Below are positions 47,049 through 58,264 of a stretch of 64,000 nucleotides of DNA, one piece after another. The DNA is from Isoetes taiwanensis (taxonomy: Eukaryota; Streptophyta; Lycopodiopsida; Isoetales; Isoetaceae): contig JAJEKV010000003.1 in the NCBI GenBank assembly GCA_021234155.1, positions 10,852,413 to 10,916,412 of the forward strand, read 5' to 3'. The number at the start of each line of letters is the position of its first letter. Within the stretch, counting starts at the first letter, position 1. Under the pieces are notes generated by a model. The model was not told where the DNA came from. It made no database searches and saw only the letters and a program-made list of their open reading frames with translations. Position numbers and translations under genes: made by a program.

Positions 47049-49515
47049 AAGGAACTCCTTTTTTTTTTTTTTTTTTTTTTTGAGAGTAAGAGTAGATTTT
47101 TCCATTAATCAAGAAAAACAATACATGACTCTGCTTAGTCCAGCAGAATACATTTTAGTAGAGGTCATTAGCCATATTCATCCAATATAGAGGTAGGAGA
47201 TATAGCTGAAAATTATATGAAACAAGTCAAGTCTCAAGAAGACTGTAGTGACCAAAGAAGATAAATTATGTAGTACAAAGCAGACTTCAGTAGTGAGGAA
47301 AGGAATCCCGACCCCATCCAAAATTGGACCTTGTTAGCACCTGAAACAAGCAACCAAAAAACTCTAGCCAGATTAGGAGATAAGATTGAGCAATTGATTA
47401 CAGGGCAAGGGCGAAAATGAGTCCAAGAGTGTTGAGAGAGGCAAGGCAATCTAAAGGCAAGGAGAGTCAAGCTTAGAGTTAAAGTAAGCATAGAAAGGAG
47501 CAGCAGATCCAAAAGTGTATGAGTCATCAGTCTGCTCAGCAATTTCATCAAAGCAAGAGAGATCAGTCTCACTCAAGCATAGCAGAGAGCCATATAGATC
47601 TGCCAGCAATCTATGTGTGTAGTACTGCTCCCTGAACCTTGAAAACTGATTCTCTGACATGAAGTAGTGATACATGGAAAGGAAATCGAACATATTGTAT
47701 ACCTGCACCACTTCTCTACAGAATATTCTTGCTAAAGATGTGTTTTTGCTTGAGTCTGCCTCGTTCATAGTGAGTCTGCTGAAGAACAAACTCAGATCTT
47801 GGCCAATATCTTTCTTGAGTAGATTATCTTCCACCTCCCCCAAACTAGCCTTGCATATCTTCAAGTAAGCTAGCATCATCATCAAAGGCAGAATTAGAAT
47901 TAATGACATTAAAATTAGATGCAAATAAGTCAAAAGACCCCCTGAATAGACCAATTGAATTCCATTTTCTGTTGTACTTATCAGCATATTTTCTTTTATG
48001 TGCTGAGGCACTCAACATCAAATTGAAAGTGCACCTTAATCCAAAAAGTTGAGAAGTTTTTCTTACCATATACCACTCTATTCCTTGCTTTCCAAACATT
48101 CCAAAGTGCAATAAACATGATAGTATTAGCAAAGGCACAGTTATTTTGAATGTATGACAATAAATTACCTAAGATCTTATTGGGGAAAAGATGACCCAGT
48201 TTATCATTGAACCATGACCAAAAGGGGTTGAGTTTTGGACAAAGAAATATATGCTCAAGATTTTCCACCATGTTACAATCAAGTTGGCACAAAGCAGAGA
48301 TGTCAACATTCCTATTGGAAAGCAATTGAAGATTAGGAATACTTTTATTTGCCAGCAGCCAAATGAAGAAGTTAACCTTGGGGAAGCAATATGAGTTCCA
48401 AACCTCTTGGAAGAGAGACTTAACTTCCTCCTTAGATATGAGCCACTTAGAACTTGCTTTGAAGGGGTCATCATTTCTGTTAATAATAGAATAGATCTTA
48501 CTGACTTTATAATGACATTTGCCTTCAAGGTTCCAATTGATTGCCTTTGGAACAACGTTATTCACCCAGACATGAGGCAGAATTGACTTAATATGAGAAT
48601 AAATCTTTTTGTCACTTGAAGTACCATGAATAGTGTTCTTCAGATAGGTCCAAGAGATTAACTTGTTATTGATATAAAGGTCATGTATAAACTTTAGACC
48701 ATAGTCAGACCACTTTTTGTAGAGCCTCGGATGTCTCAAAGCAAGGACTTTATTTGGATGATTCTTGAGAATGGGATTCCAGAAAATTGTCATCTGCAGG
48801 TTAAGATCTTGAGGAGGAGCATAGTCATAAGCAGACTGAACTTTATTCCAAGCAGAATAATGTTCCTCATAAGAGGAGAAGTATTAGCACCAGCATGGAG
48901 GACATTGAAGCAGGAATCAGGTAGGATATGGCTAATAGAAGGATGTCCATCAGGGTGAGAGCACGAGAGCCAGTATCTAATAAATTGAGAGGATGTACTA
49001 GAATTATTCAATAAAGACTTCCAAATGTATTTACCAGCAAGAGCACTGGCTTGCAGATGAAGATTTTTGCAGCCTAATCCCCCAAGTTTTTTAGGCTTGG
49101 TAATAAACTTCCAACCTACAAGATGAGATCCCTTCCATACAAATCTTCTGATTGTTTTCTCAATCTCAAAATACACAGCCTTAGGAGCCACTAGAGCAGA
49201 AGAAAAGTAAATATGTGAGCTAGCAAGAACAGAATTAGCAATTAGAGTTCTGCCAGCAAAGGATAACCCCCCTTTAAAATTATTCAGCTTCTTTCTAATT
49301 CTGTCAATGATAGGTTGCCAAAGGCCTTTTAGGCTATGATTAAGAGATAAAGGCATTCCCAGCAAAGTGGATGCTTGATTGGGATTAAGAACTTTAAGAT
49401 CAGCAAAATTTGGCTGAATATTATCACCAATAATCACACATTTAGCCAAATTTAAATGGACACCAGAAGCTGCTGAAAATTGCTTAATAATCTCAAGAAA
49501 CAAGGTGCAAAGCAC
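47049..49515 (-). pseudogene. L1-type LINE, 3' half (RT end, zinc-binding domain, 3' tail)
   Basis: A T-run at about 47059-47081 is the poly(A) tail of a minus-strand LINE. Reading leftwards from 49515, the first segment (48790-49515) has the RT thumb/connection typical of plant L1 ORF2 (ASGVHLNLAKC, LLGMPLS, FAGRTLIANSVL, GGLGCKNLHLQ). The next (47996-48793) is the RT zinc-binding region (WLLANKSIPNLQLL, CQLDC, LEHIFLCPKLNPFW, NVWKARNRVVYGKK). Frames further down (47451-48138) extend the protein with frameshifts. The element is interrupted at 49515 and continues at about 52446. Confidence 0.9.
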
Positions 49516-52445
49516 TGTGGATTACCCCCAAAATGCTATTATGAATAAAGCTTTATAAATGTATCTTCATTATTTAAATTATTTAATTATTTTGAAAGTA
49601 GTATAGGAACATGGATGAATCATTTTGTTGCATATGTCTTTGTTTTTGCAAGGCGAAGAGGTAAGTGGCCAATATCACGAAGATGTTGTTTTTCTGTTCT
49701 GATCCCGTGTTGACAATTCATGTGTATTTTTTTTGTTTTGTTAAGGGTGATGCGTAACTTTTTTTTTATGTTTAGATGTAGATTTTGAACATTATTTATT
49801 AGCATGTGTTTGTGTTGAATGGTTAAGTCCTTTGAGGTGTAGGGTTCGAGTTAGTGTTGAATAACATGAGTAACATATGGGATTTGAATTTTTAAAATCA
49901 ATAAAAAGTAAATCATTTATATAAAAGTGTCTAGTTTTGCTTTAAAAGCAAAGATTTCTACAATTATTAAAACCCAAAAAAAGCTCATAGACAGTGTTGA
50001 TTGTCTAGTTGTTTTCGTACTTTCGATGATTACGTTTGCACAATTGATTTTGAATATCCCCGTTGGATTTTGTTGAGATACTCGCTTCACGGAATTTTAG
50101 TGGCGGCGTCATCATTTCATTATACAATTCTCCATCGTCCATTCCATATGCTTTGTCAAGGAGTTCATTTCGGAAGAGTGCTTTATATGCTTTGCTCAGT
50201 ATCGTAGATGGAACCAAAGAAGTGTTGGTAATGGCTTTGGATTTGCAGTTTCACATCGTGCGCGCAGTTTCTTCTTCATACGTTTCACCGTGCAATGTGT
50301 ACAAACGTATCGTATGCTATCAAAATTGTTAGTTTGTGCTTCAAATTTGCCTTTGATCTGCCGGGCCATATGTCGGTACATCTTGAAATTACTTGCATAT
50401 ATTTGTGATTGGTACAATTGTTTGCTTACCGATTCGTCCTTCTTTGTTTTTCGACATGACTTGGATACACAATGTCTTTCATCGTCGAATTGTTAATGTG
50501 TCGTTAGAAGGGCATATGTGAGATTTAAAGCAGGTTGCTTTTCGTTTGAATTTGTTGCTTCATTTAAAAGAATGGGATTGGAATGTAGAACTTAAAATTA
50601 GTCCAATGTGTTAGTACATCTTGGTGCCAGCAAATCAAGCAAGATCGTTGTGTATATGCATTGTGAGCATTAATTGTACTTCTATAACATAATTCTAGCG
50701 TGACAATTCTTGGAACAGGTATGTACAATATAGCTGAAGCAGAAACTCCATTAGAGATTCCATCTCAACGTTATACAATGTATAGTAGAATAAGGTGCTA
50801 ATTGTAGACTCTAGACATTTGGATAATGACAAAAATCGAAATACGACAACTCAAATGTTGATGTCGCGTGCTCAAACCACCCCTGAAAGGTCGATGCAGG
50901 GTTCACTCCACAACATTATTTATTTAAGCTCCCTTAGGTATGGTTTCAAGGTTTTAATATTAAAATTCCACTTCCATAGCTAACTAATTTATTGAGACAA
51001 GTAATGCAGAGTCTCATAATTACGTGCTTACAGCTTTAAAATCTATAGGGTCTTACGACCGCAAATGTCCGTAACCCTTGTCCACTGATCCCCAGACTAG
51101 GCCTCATCTCCGGGAACAAGCCTGTATAATCATCCTAGATACCGTTGATTTATTAGCTTCAAATTACGTAAATGTCTTAGTTAATACAACTAGTCATAGA
51201 AATTCTTACAACTTGTTATTACTCTGCCCAGACGTCATGCTCGAATTTCCTCTGCTGGCTAATTCTTTCTTAAGCCCAGGCGCCACCCAATTCCTTCTAT
51301 GATTACCTAACTTTATAATTTTCTTTTAACATGCCAACAATGAGTTCAAAGCAACAAATTGACAAATCCAAACATAAACAACAAATAAAGACCACAACCC
51401 AAAAAAAGTTACAGAAAAGAAAACAGCAACACAGCAAGCAATGAAGATAGACATGTTTCGGCCTCTTTGGGCTCTGATTTTGGCATGGATTCACCATCTA
51501 CCACTGACCCACCACCAAATCGACATGATCCAAGCCCAAATCGACCTGATTCCGCTGATTTTGAGGCATTTTGGGGCAGTTGGATCGCTTGAGGAGCTCT
51601 TCAAACACTGCCGAATAGCCATGCCAGTCCTTAATTCCTTCAAAATAGGCCTTTAAACTCAATTTCGGCCCTCTCCTAAGTAGTTTCAGCATGTTCTAAC
51701 CATGCCCAATCCACGCCATGAGACATGTGCTCAGTTTTTTTTTTCTTCCTGATCAATCCCATCTTGGTTTTTGTCGGATCCAATTCACATCCTCAGAACA
51801 AATCCAATCCTTCTTTCTGATGATCTTTCAAAAGCCCATCTTACAAATCCAATTACCCAGATACAAAGCCTCTCAATCACAACTCTTAACAAAAGCATGT
51901 ACAATCATGGCAGCCTATGCAAACCTCAATTGAATCCTAAAAATTAGAATTCAAACCCCACCTGAAAAGGAAGAACGATTTGATGCCGTTTATTCCAGCT
52001 CCTGCCTCCAGATAGCCTCCTCCGGCTCCTCTGCAACTCAAATTCCTTCTGGAGCTCCTCTCTTGCAACAATTCCTCACGTACCACCAAAAGCCCTCTTC
52101 TATAATTTTTTCTTTTTATAGTTTGGCTTATGTGGATTTACTTATGTGGATATATGAATCCAAAGATAAATTCTAAAAAAAGGAATCTCTAGCCCAAAGG
52201 TTAAAAAAACCAATAGTTTTTCACAAAAAAAAAAAACAAGTTTCCGATCGCCGGAAAAATAATTTGGCGTCCAAAACACGGAAAACCTTAGCGTATATTC
52301 ATACGCAAAAAAACCAAAAAGTTTTTCACCGCCGGAAATACAATCAGTAATGACGGCCGTCAGATTATCAGATATACCCCTGATATGCCAGAATATGCCA
52401 AAACCAACCCTCCCCCTAACGAATTGCCCCCTTAACAGGGGCAAT
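49516..52445. mobile_element. 2.9-kb insertion of unknown class in the LINE
   Basis: The LINE RT reading stops at 49515 and resumes at about 52446 with almost no loss, so everything between is inserted. The ends share a short inverted match (TGGATTACCCC at 49519, TGGATTGCCCC on the minus strand at the right end). An 8-bp-stem hairpin sits at the right end (ATTGCCCC 52423-52430, GGGGCAAT 52438-52445). Any target duplication is at most 2-3 bp. Inside are only short frames, such as 50005-50217 on the minus strand, with no domain I recognise. The class could be a DNA transposon, but I cannot name it. Confidence 0.55.
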
Positions 52446-52945
52446 CCAAAAATACAATGTTAGAGATATCAGCATCCAAGAAACAAAAGCATCATCAGCA
52501 TATTGTGAGAGGGTGAGAGAGTCATCACTATTTGGCATTTTAAAACCCTTAAGCTTGCCAAGATCCTTGAAATGTAAAATAGCCTTTGTGAGCATCTCAG
52601 CCACTATCAAAAAAAGGTATGGAGCAAGAGGGCAGCCTTGCCTAACACCTCGAGCTAAAGGGAAGAATTGAGAAGGGGATCCATTTAGAGTGATAGCAGA
52701 GTTTGAGTAGGCATTCAATTCATGAATCAAAAGCTTTAGCTTGGGATGGAAACCAAATTTAGAGAGAGCAAGATCAAGGAAATCCCATCTGACAGTATCA
52801 AAAGCTCTCTTGAAATCTAGCTTTAAAAGAACACAATTTTGGTTGGAGACTCTATTCCAGTGAAGACCTTCCATAGCAGTGATGTAGTTGTCCAAAATAA
52901 ACCTGTTAGATAGAAAGGTTGACTGATAGAGAGAGATGTTTTTTT
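52446..52945 (-). pseudogene. L1-type LINE, RT N-terminal half, 5'-truncated
   Basis: The minus-strand frame shows the RT palm region of a plant L1 element: FLSNRFILDNYITAMEGLHW, LLKLDFKRAFDTVRWDFL, GVRQGCPLAPYLFLI and SQYADDAFV. A one-base shift follows the ADD box. No endonuclease or ORF1 is found to the right of about 52945, so the copy is 5'-truncated, as most LINE copies are. Confidence 0.9.
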
Positions 52946-53666
52946 GGCGGTCACTTGCATTGTGGGTCGCGGACGTTTGAACCGGCTAACTGGCAAGACA
53001 AATCGAAGCTTCAATCTTGCATTCCTTATTTCTGTATGTGCCACAAGCTGACCATATTTGTTAGAAGTGATAGTGAACTTTGCAAGGAGATGACTGTGAT
53101 GTTGCGGTCAGACACAAATCGGTTCCAGAAAAGTTTTCACTTATGTAAGCATGGAAACAAGGGGGTCCATTTTGGATGCTTTGGGATATGAAGTTATTCT
53201 TCTTGCTCCTGCTTCTATTCGTCTCTGCGCTTGCTTATGTAAGAATATCTTACCCGAAAAACTATGTTTTCATCCCTTATTTTAAACTTATTGATTTTTT
53301 TACAGAGACAATGCAATTACAAGATCGGAACCAGCACCTCACGCCAGGAAAATTCACGTATTTCTAGTGGCATTACAAATCTTTGTGAGTATATTGCTTC
53401 CTACTAGAGGAATGGATCTATTTAATCACTCTATGCTTCTTCACCTTGTGGAATGAAAAGAACATACAAACACAATTTACTGATTTTATGTGCAGTATCC
53501 TGTATAAGCTCCTTCTAGTCAATTCAAATAATTAGCTAAAACATCACAAATAAAAGCCAGGCTACCCAATTTTTCCTATCATGGCACTTTGCTAAAGAGT
53601 CAGATGGACATATCCCTTGCTCTATATAAAATGGAAGACATGGTTAGGGACCTTGCCATTCTAAAG

Positions 53667-54098
53667 ATGACAAACTCTGCACTTGTTTTGCAATTTTTTC
53701 TTCTGTTTTGTGTTGCATCAGCAGCACATTCAGCTTCGGCATTAGAAGGGTGCATTTGCATTCAAATAAAGAGCAAGAGCATAGAGTTTTATGTACATGA
53801 TCAGGTAGCAGGGCCAAGAACAACCACCAATGTGCAATTTGATCTACTAGGGGTGGTAGATGATCTCATAACAGCAGGTGAATCAGTGGATTCGGCCTTA
53901 GGCAGAATGAGAAGGACGTATGTTGTTGCTTCTTTGGGTGCCTTCACCTTTATATTTCCTTTTCTGTTGTCTTAGAGAGTAAGAAATATAATAACACTCT
54001 CAATATTTTAGGAGCCAATAGAATTCTTGATTCCCTAAGAACCCTTCCTGCTGTTGGAGTTACTGGTGATTTTGAATATGCTTCCAATTTTGCCCATG
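53667..54098 (+). pseudogene. Dirigent-like protein remnant
   Basis: ATG 53667 opens a signal peptide (MTNSALVLQFFLLFCVASAA). It is followed by the dirigent beta-barrel signature IEFYVHDQVAGP, FDLLGVVDDLITAG and VDSALGRMRRTYVVASLGAF. After a frameshift near 53965 the domain continues as YNNTLSILGANRILDSL and LPAVGVTGDFEYASNFA. Dirigent proteins act in the cell wall and steer coupling of phenoxy radicals. The protein does not reach the usual dirigent C-terminal strand. A phytocyanin domain begins at once in the third frame. With two frame changes it is probably no longer functional. Confidence 0.8.
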
Positions 54099-54557
54099 GT
54101 CCTTTGATTCCCTGTCTAAAGGCATTAATTATGTTGATTGGAGTGCAAACATTAGCTTCAGTCTTGGGGATTCCCTGAGTAAGTTTTCTCTGCTTCACAT
54201 TAAAATGTTTTTGTGTTTGATGGATGCCTACCTAAACCTTTTTGCTTCCACTCTGCCACAGGATTCGTCTTTGATAATTGTACACATGACCTGGTAGAAG
54301 TGAACTTGGACGGATACAAAAATTGTTATACCACTGATGTCACATACCTCAATGGCAATATGACCACCATACTTACAGAAGCGAAGACCTATTACTATAT
54401 CTGCACGAAAGGAACATTATGCTTAACATCTGGTATGAAAATAGCAGTCAATCCAGGGACTTCCCCTCCTAATTTGAGTTCTAAATGGCTTATTATCATC
54501 CTCATAGTAGTAGGTGCCGTGATTACCTTAGTTGTAGCTTCAATTATCAGGTACTGA
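54099..54557 (+). pseudogene. Phytocyanin-like domain with C-terminal membrane anchor
   Basis: The first exon encodes FDSLSKGINYVDWSANISFS and LGDSL up to 54178. An 83-bp GT-AG intron (54179-54261) joins in frame to FVFDNCTHDLVEVNLDGYKN, then YLNGNMTTILTEAKTYYYIC and SGMKIAVNPGTSPP. A hydrophobic tail LIIILIVVGAVITLVVASII ends in RY and a stop. This is the cupredoxin fold of early-nodulin/uclacyanin-like phytocyanins with a membrane or GPI-type tail. The His of the copper site is partly lost (the usual C-P-x-H loop reads CTKGTLC), so it may not bind copper. There is no start codon or signal peptide of its own; upstream sequence is the dirigent remnant. Confidence 0.75.
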
Positions 54558-56908
54558 TGCACATGTAAATGTTACATTTTATAATCGTCTTGGGCAGTCG
54601 GTTCTTTTCGAAAATGTTAATAATTGATTGTTGAAGACCGTAGTAAAGGGAGCGTAGCCTTTTATGTTTAATTAAGTTTTAGTATTAAATTGGAAAAAAA
54701 TGCAAATGATGCATGTATATGCATATAGCACATATACACATATGCACAAGGCTTGGGAAAGGTGTCTCAAGTGTCTCCAGATTGGGTTTGAAGGGCAAAA
54801 GGTTATCAATTGCTTAATTGGTCCCCATTGAATACATGTTACATGTTGTTGACTATGCAAAAGAGGAAGACCCATCTAGACATTCAATAGTCCAGCAAAC
54901 ACAGGAAACTCGGCCTTTCTAAAATTCAAGGAATGCGGATATGAAAGAACAAGAGATGATGGAAGAAGTGCCTGGGAACAGAGAGAGGACATTTAGATGC
55001 CAATGCTATACTGTTGTTTTAATACCTTCTTGCATGTTGGCAAACTTGAATGGTGGGTCACGACCTTTCCCAAGAGCAAGATGTACTGTGTCGGTTGATT
55101 CTAAATGTCAGTTCAGTCCCCTTTTTTAGCTCATTTTCTTCCTATTGGCTGCTTTTCAATCTGTTACACAAGAGAAGGAGACAGGGGCACATGTAGCTTT
55201 TCTGGCATGGAAAATGTTTTAATAAGAGGCAAAGGCCTCAGCAGAAAGTTGGTAGGCCAAATAAGTTGTGCAATCTAGATATGCCTACAAGGGGAGTTAG
55301 AGGAGCTATTGAATGTGAGTCTTTTCTCCTGTTTTATCTTAATGTGGTAAGTGGTAATTGTGCAACCTAGTGTAGACATGCAACAGAACTTGCTTATAAT
55401 AAGATGTCTAGCTGTGGGATCTCATATTTTTTATTAGACATGAAAGCTTAAATTTAAAACAAGTTTTAGTTCTACTGAGCACTACATAGAGCATATGTAA
55501 TGCTTAGAGAAACTATAGCATTTTGACTAAGTCGGCAAGTGTATTATTATAAGACAAGATGCATAAAATGATACGATTTTAAACTTTTCTCATGGATAAA
55601 AATGCGCAGCTCAAGTTTCCTACCTTTTTGTAATAGAATGAAGTATGTCATTGTGCCTTCTCAAAGCCCTCACAAAATAATAATGGTTGTACTAGGCAGA
55701 TTCATGATGGCATGCATGTGCATAGTGATTTCTACTCTCAACATGGCAGCTTCGATATCGAGCCAGGAGACAAAGATGACATGAACAAGTACAAAGCCAT
55801 TGTAATTACACGCACCTTTGGAGGTGGAGATGATCTATATCAACCTATTGGATGGAACAGTGCATCCCTTTCAAAGGTGACCTCTGATTGTATGAATGGG
55901 CACTTTTTATTAGCTTTTATGCATGCCTCTGACTTTGATTTTCTTATACATGTTTGTGTTGTAGCGTTTTGGGATGAAACATTATTTATACCAAAAGCTT
56001 TGAATTGGGGATAGGACTGTTGGCATTTGGCGAATTGTGATTGTTGATAACCTTCCCTTGTCTGATCAAAGATGGAATGGAGAGATTCTAACGATAGCCT
56101 CCTTTTAGAGAATATCTAAATGCCAATGCCATGCTATTGTGCTAACACTTTCTTGCATGTCGGCAAACTTGTATTGGGTCGCAGACCTAAATCAAAGGCT
56201 TTTCTGGTGAAATAATATAATACTAGCATGATTTATGCAAGAACAATAGCATTGTTATATCAAGAATTTTAAGCTCCTCATTACTCCATTAGAAAAGCAT
56301 ACATTAGTTTATGCATATTTGCATTCCAGTGCATAGCTAGTGTTTGGCATATTTTTCCTTCACCGCCCTTGCCGAGTTGGGTGCAGATAGGGATGTGTGT
56401 GTGCTAAGGTTTAGGGATGTGTGTGTGCTAAGGTTTAGTGTCCTACCTGCCATTACAAAAATAAAGGCTCTTCAAATCTTTGACAGCAGAGGGAGTTGAG
56501 CCTTGGATATAGAAGGGCACGTTCAGAGCTGTTCTTCCAAGTGGTGCTTCCACTGGAATGTAAGTTGTATTGCTAAAATAAAAATGATTTAATGTGCCAA
56601 TCAAGGCATTTCTTCCATTTAATCTCTTACTTAAATCAAGCATGTTGGATTCTTTCACTAAATTATAGTTTGTGAACCTTTTTGCATTCCACTTCGTATA
56701 CACCTGGCCTAATATAGTCAGAATGAAATGCATTTTCCAGCCAATTAGTCATTTACAGAAGCAATCCCAAAATGATTTAGAAGAAGATTAAATAGGGCAG
56801 AGAAGGATGAACTAACATTGTCTATGGTGTTGAAAGTCTTGATCTACATAAAATCGTCTAGGAGAGACGTGAAAAAATCTTACTCCTTTAGGAAAGCTGA
56901 AGTCGTAT
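54558..56908. other. Region with unassigned, partly duplicated sequence
   Basis: Two diverged copies of one segment lie at about 54980-55080 and 56105-56190 (AGATGCCAATGCTATACTGT against AAATGCCAATGCCATGCTAT, each followed by CTTGCATGTYGGCAAACTTG). A frame at 55712-56014 (+) includes YKAIVITRTFGGGDDLYQPI. A frame at 56443-56733 (-) includes YIPVEAPLGRTALNVPFYIQ. Both look protein-like but I do not recognise them. A 25-bp tandem duplication lies near 56390-56437. Confidence 0.35.
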
Positions 56909-57046
56909 AGTGTAAGATCCCATCGTGGTGGTGGTATAGTGGCAAGGCCTTAGATTGAGGTGATCCCCACCAGGATTCAAAGCCCACTGGCTTCAGGTGG
57001 AGACATGTGCGGGTGTGCCTTGAAACAAAAAAAAAACAAAAAAAGA
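56909..57046 (+). mobile_element. tRNA-derived SINE
   Basis: RNA polymerase III promoter boxes are present: box A TGGTATAGTGG (56932-56942) and box B GGATTCAAAGCC (56973-56984), about 30 bp apart. An A-rich tail follows (57027-57046). The direct repeat AAGTCGTAT flanks it at 56900-56908 and 57047-57055. Length 138 bp. The boxes and the TSD together make a SINE far more likely than a tRNA gene. Confidence 0.88.
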
Positions 57047-57100
57047 AAGTCGTATGTAATTAAGTTGTGTTGCCAAGAATGGGATGTAATGTTCATTGAA

Positions 57101-57259
57101 AAGCTATTCCACAAATTCTATTGCTGAACTTCTATTTGCTTGCCGTCGTTAAGCTCCATTGCTTGTTCTTGTTCCTTCAAAAGCTATTCCACAAATTCTA
57201 TTGCTGAACTTCTATTTGCTTGTCGTCGTTAAGCTCCATTGCTTGTCCTTGTTCCTTCT
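57101..57259. repeat. 80-bp tandem duplication
   Basis: AAGCTATTCCACAAATTCTA begins at 57101 and again at 57181, and the two 80-bp copies differ at only a few bases. Non-coding as far as can be seen. Confidence 0.92.
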
Positions 57260-57850
57260 GGATCCAGTTAACTGGTGTGATAGTGTAGATGGCATCATCC
57301 AGTGGCACCAAGCATACGGCAAGCGGGGATTCTGTTCGCATGCCCAATCCGAAGTCAACAAAAACAATCTAGAAATCAACTTGTTTGTTCGCTGCTCTAG
57401 AAACGAGCGATAACTGCTAACAAGGAACGGGGCATGGAATTGCAAACTGTGTTGAGACCAGGCTTTTGGGTCTCCATACGTAATTTCGGTATAAGGAAGA
57501 GAAATTTGTTTGTGTGAACACCATAACGGCTTCTAAGGAACACTGAGGTGAGACCTACAGGTGCTTTCCTTATTGTCCACAGATGGTCCAAACATACAGT
57601 CACTGTTAAGCACGACCCATGACCAACCCATATACATTGTTATTGTCGGGATCAAAGAATATGCAATGTTCACTTGTTTGCTAGTTGCAGACGCATGCGA
57701 CGAAAAGGATATTGCAGAATTGAAGTTCTAGCCTGAACAGGCACATGTGTTTGAGAAGCTCAAACACTTGTTTCTTTTAGGGTGTAAAACCGGTGTCTTA
57801 TTCAAGCCCCGAAAGGTCAGTACGTTCCGTGGCCAACTAGCTTAACATCT
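57260..57850. other. Spacer with no recognised gene
   Basis: Only short frames on both strands are present and no element ends are visible. Confidence 0.4.
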
Positions 57851-57862
57851 GCGAAGGCTACA

Positions 57863-58258
57863 ATGGCATTCAAGGTTGTAGAGGACGCAGTTTCAAGCTG
57901 GTTTCTGGATGAATTATGGTTTCCAAACGATGACGTGATGGCGACACTCGCAAATGAAGTCTTTGCAGCACGTGTTCTAGACAATACCAAGGCATATCTT
58001 CTGTTGCTAAAACTAAGCCAAAATTGTCCTTGCTTATCACCTTCTTTGATACAGCTTTGCACTAATCAAACATTCTTGGATTTGCATGTCTCAAGCACAT
58101 TGAGATTGAATTTAATTGGGGACAACAAGGTCGTGAAGATGTGCAATGCTTGCAACAAGGTAGTGTCGGACAGTGTCTGTGAGACGTCCGGCAACAATAA
58201 CATGACGGAAGAGTTAATAATGTACAGAACGTCACTTTCCTACAATCAAGGCTATTAA
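57863..58258 (+). CDS. Hypothetical protein, 131 codons
   Basis: An ATG at 57863 opens MAFKVVEDAVSSWFLDELWF with an acidic, amphipathic start. A leucine-rich stretch follows (AYLLLLKLSQ), and a Cys pair MCNACNKVV precedes the stop at 58258. Base composition is more GC-rich than the flanks, which supports coding. The antisense frame (57817-58062) is also open, so the strand is uncertain. I do not recognise the family. It may be one exon or a relic. Confidence 0.35.
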   Translation: MAFKVVEDAVSSWFLDELWFPNDDVMATLANEVFAARVLDNTKAYLLLLKLSQNCPCLSPSLIQLCTNQTFLDLHVSSTLRLNLIGDNKVVKMCNACNKVVSDSVCETSGNNNMTEELIMYRTSLSYNQGY

Positions 58259-58264
58259 TTGACA

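Noticed and set aside
56930-56990. tRNA gene
   Set aside because: Box A and box B are present, but the body does not fold as a cloverleaf by eye and carries an A-tail and TSD, so SINE is the better call.
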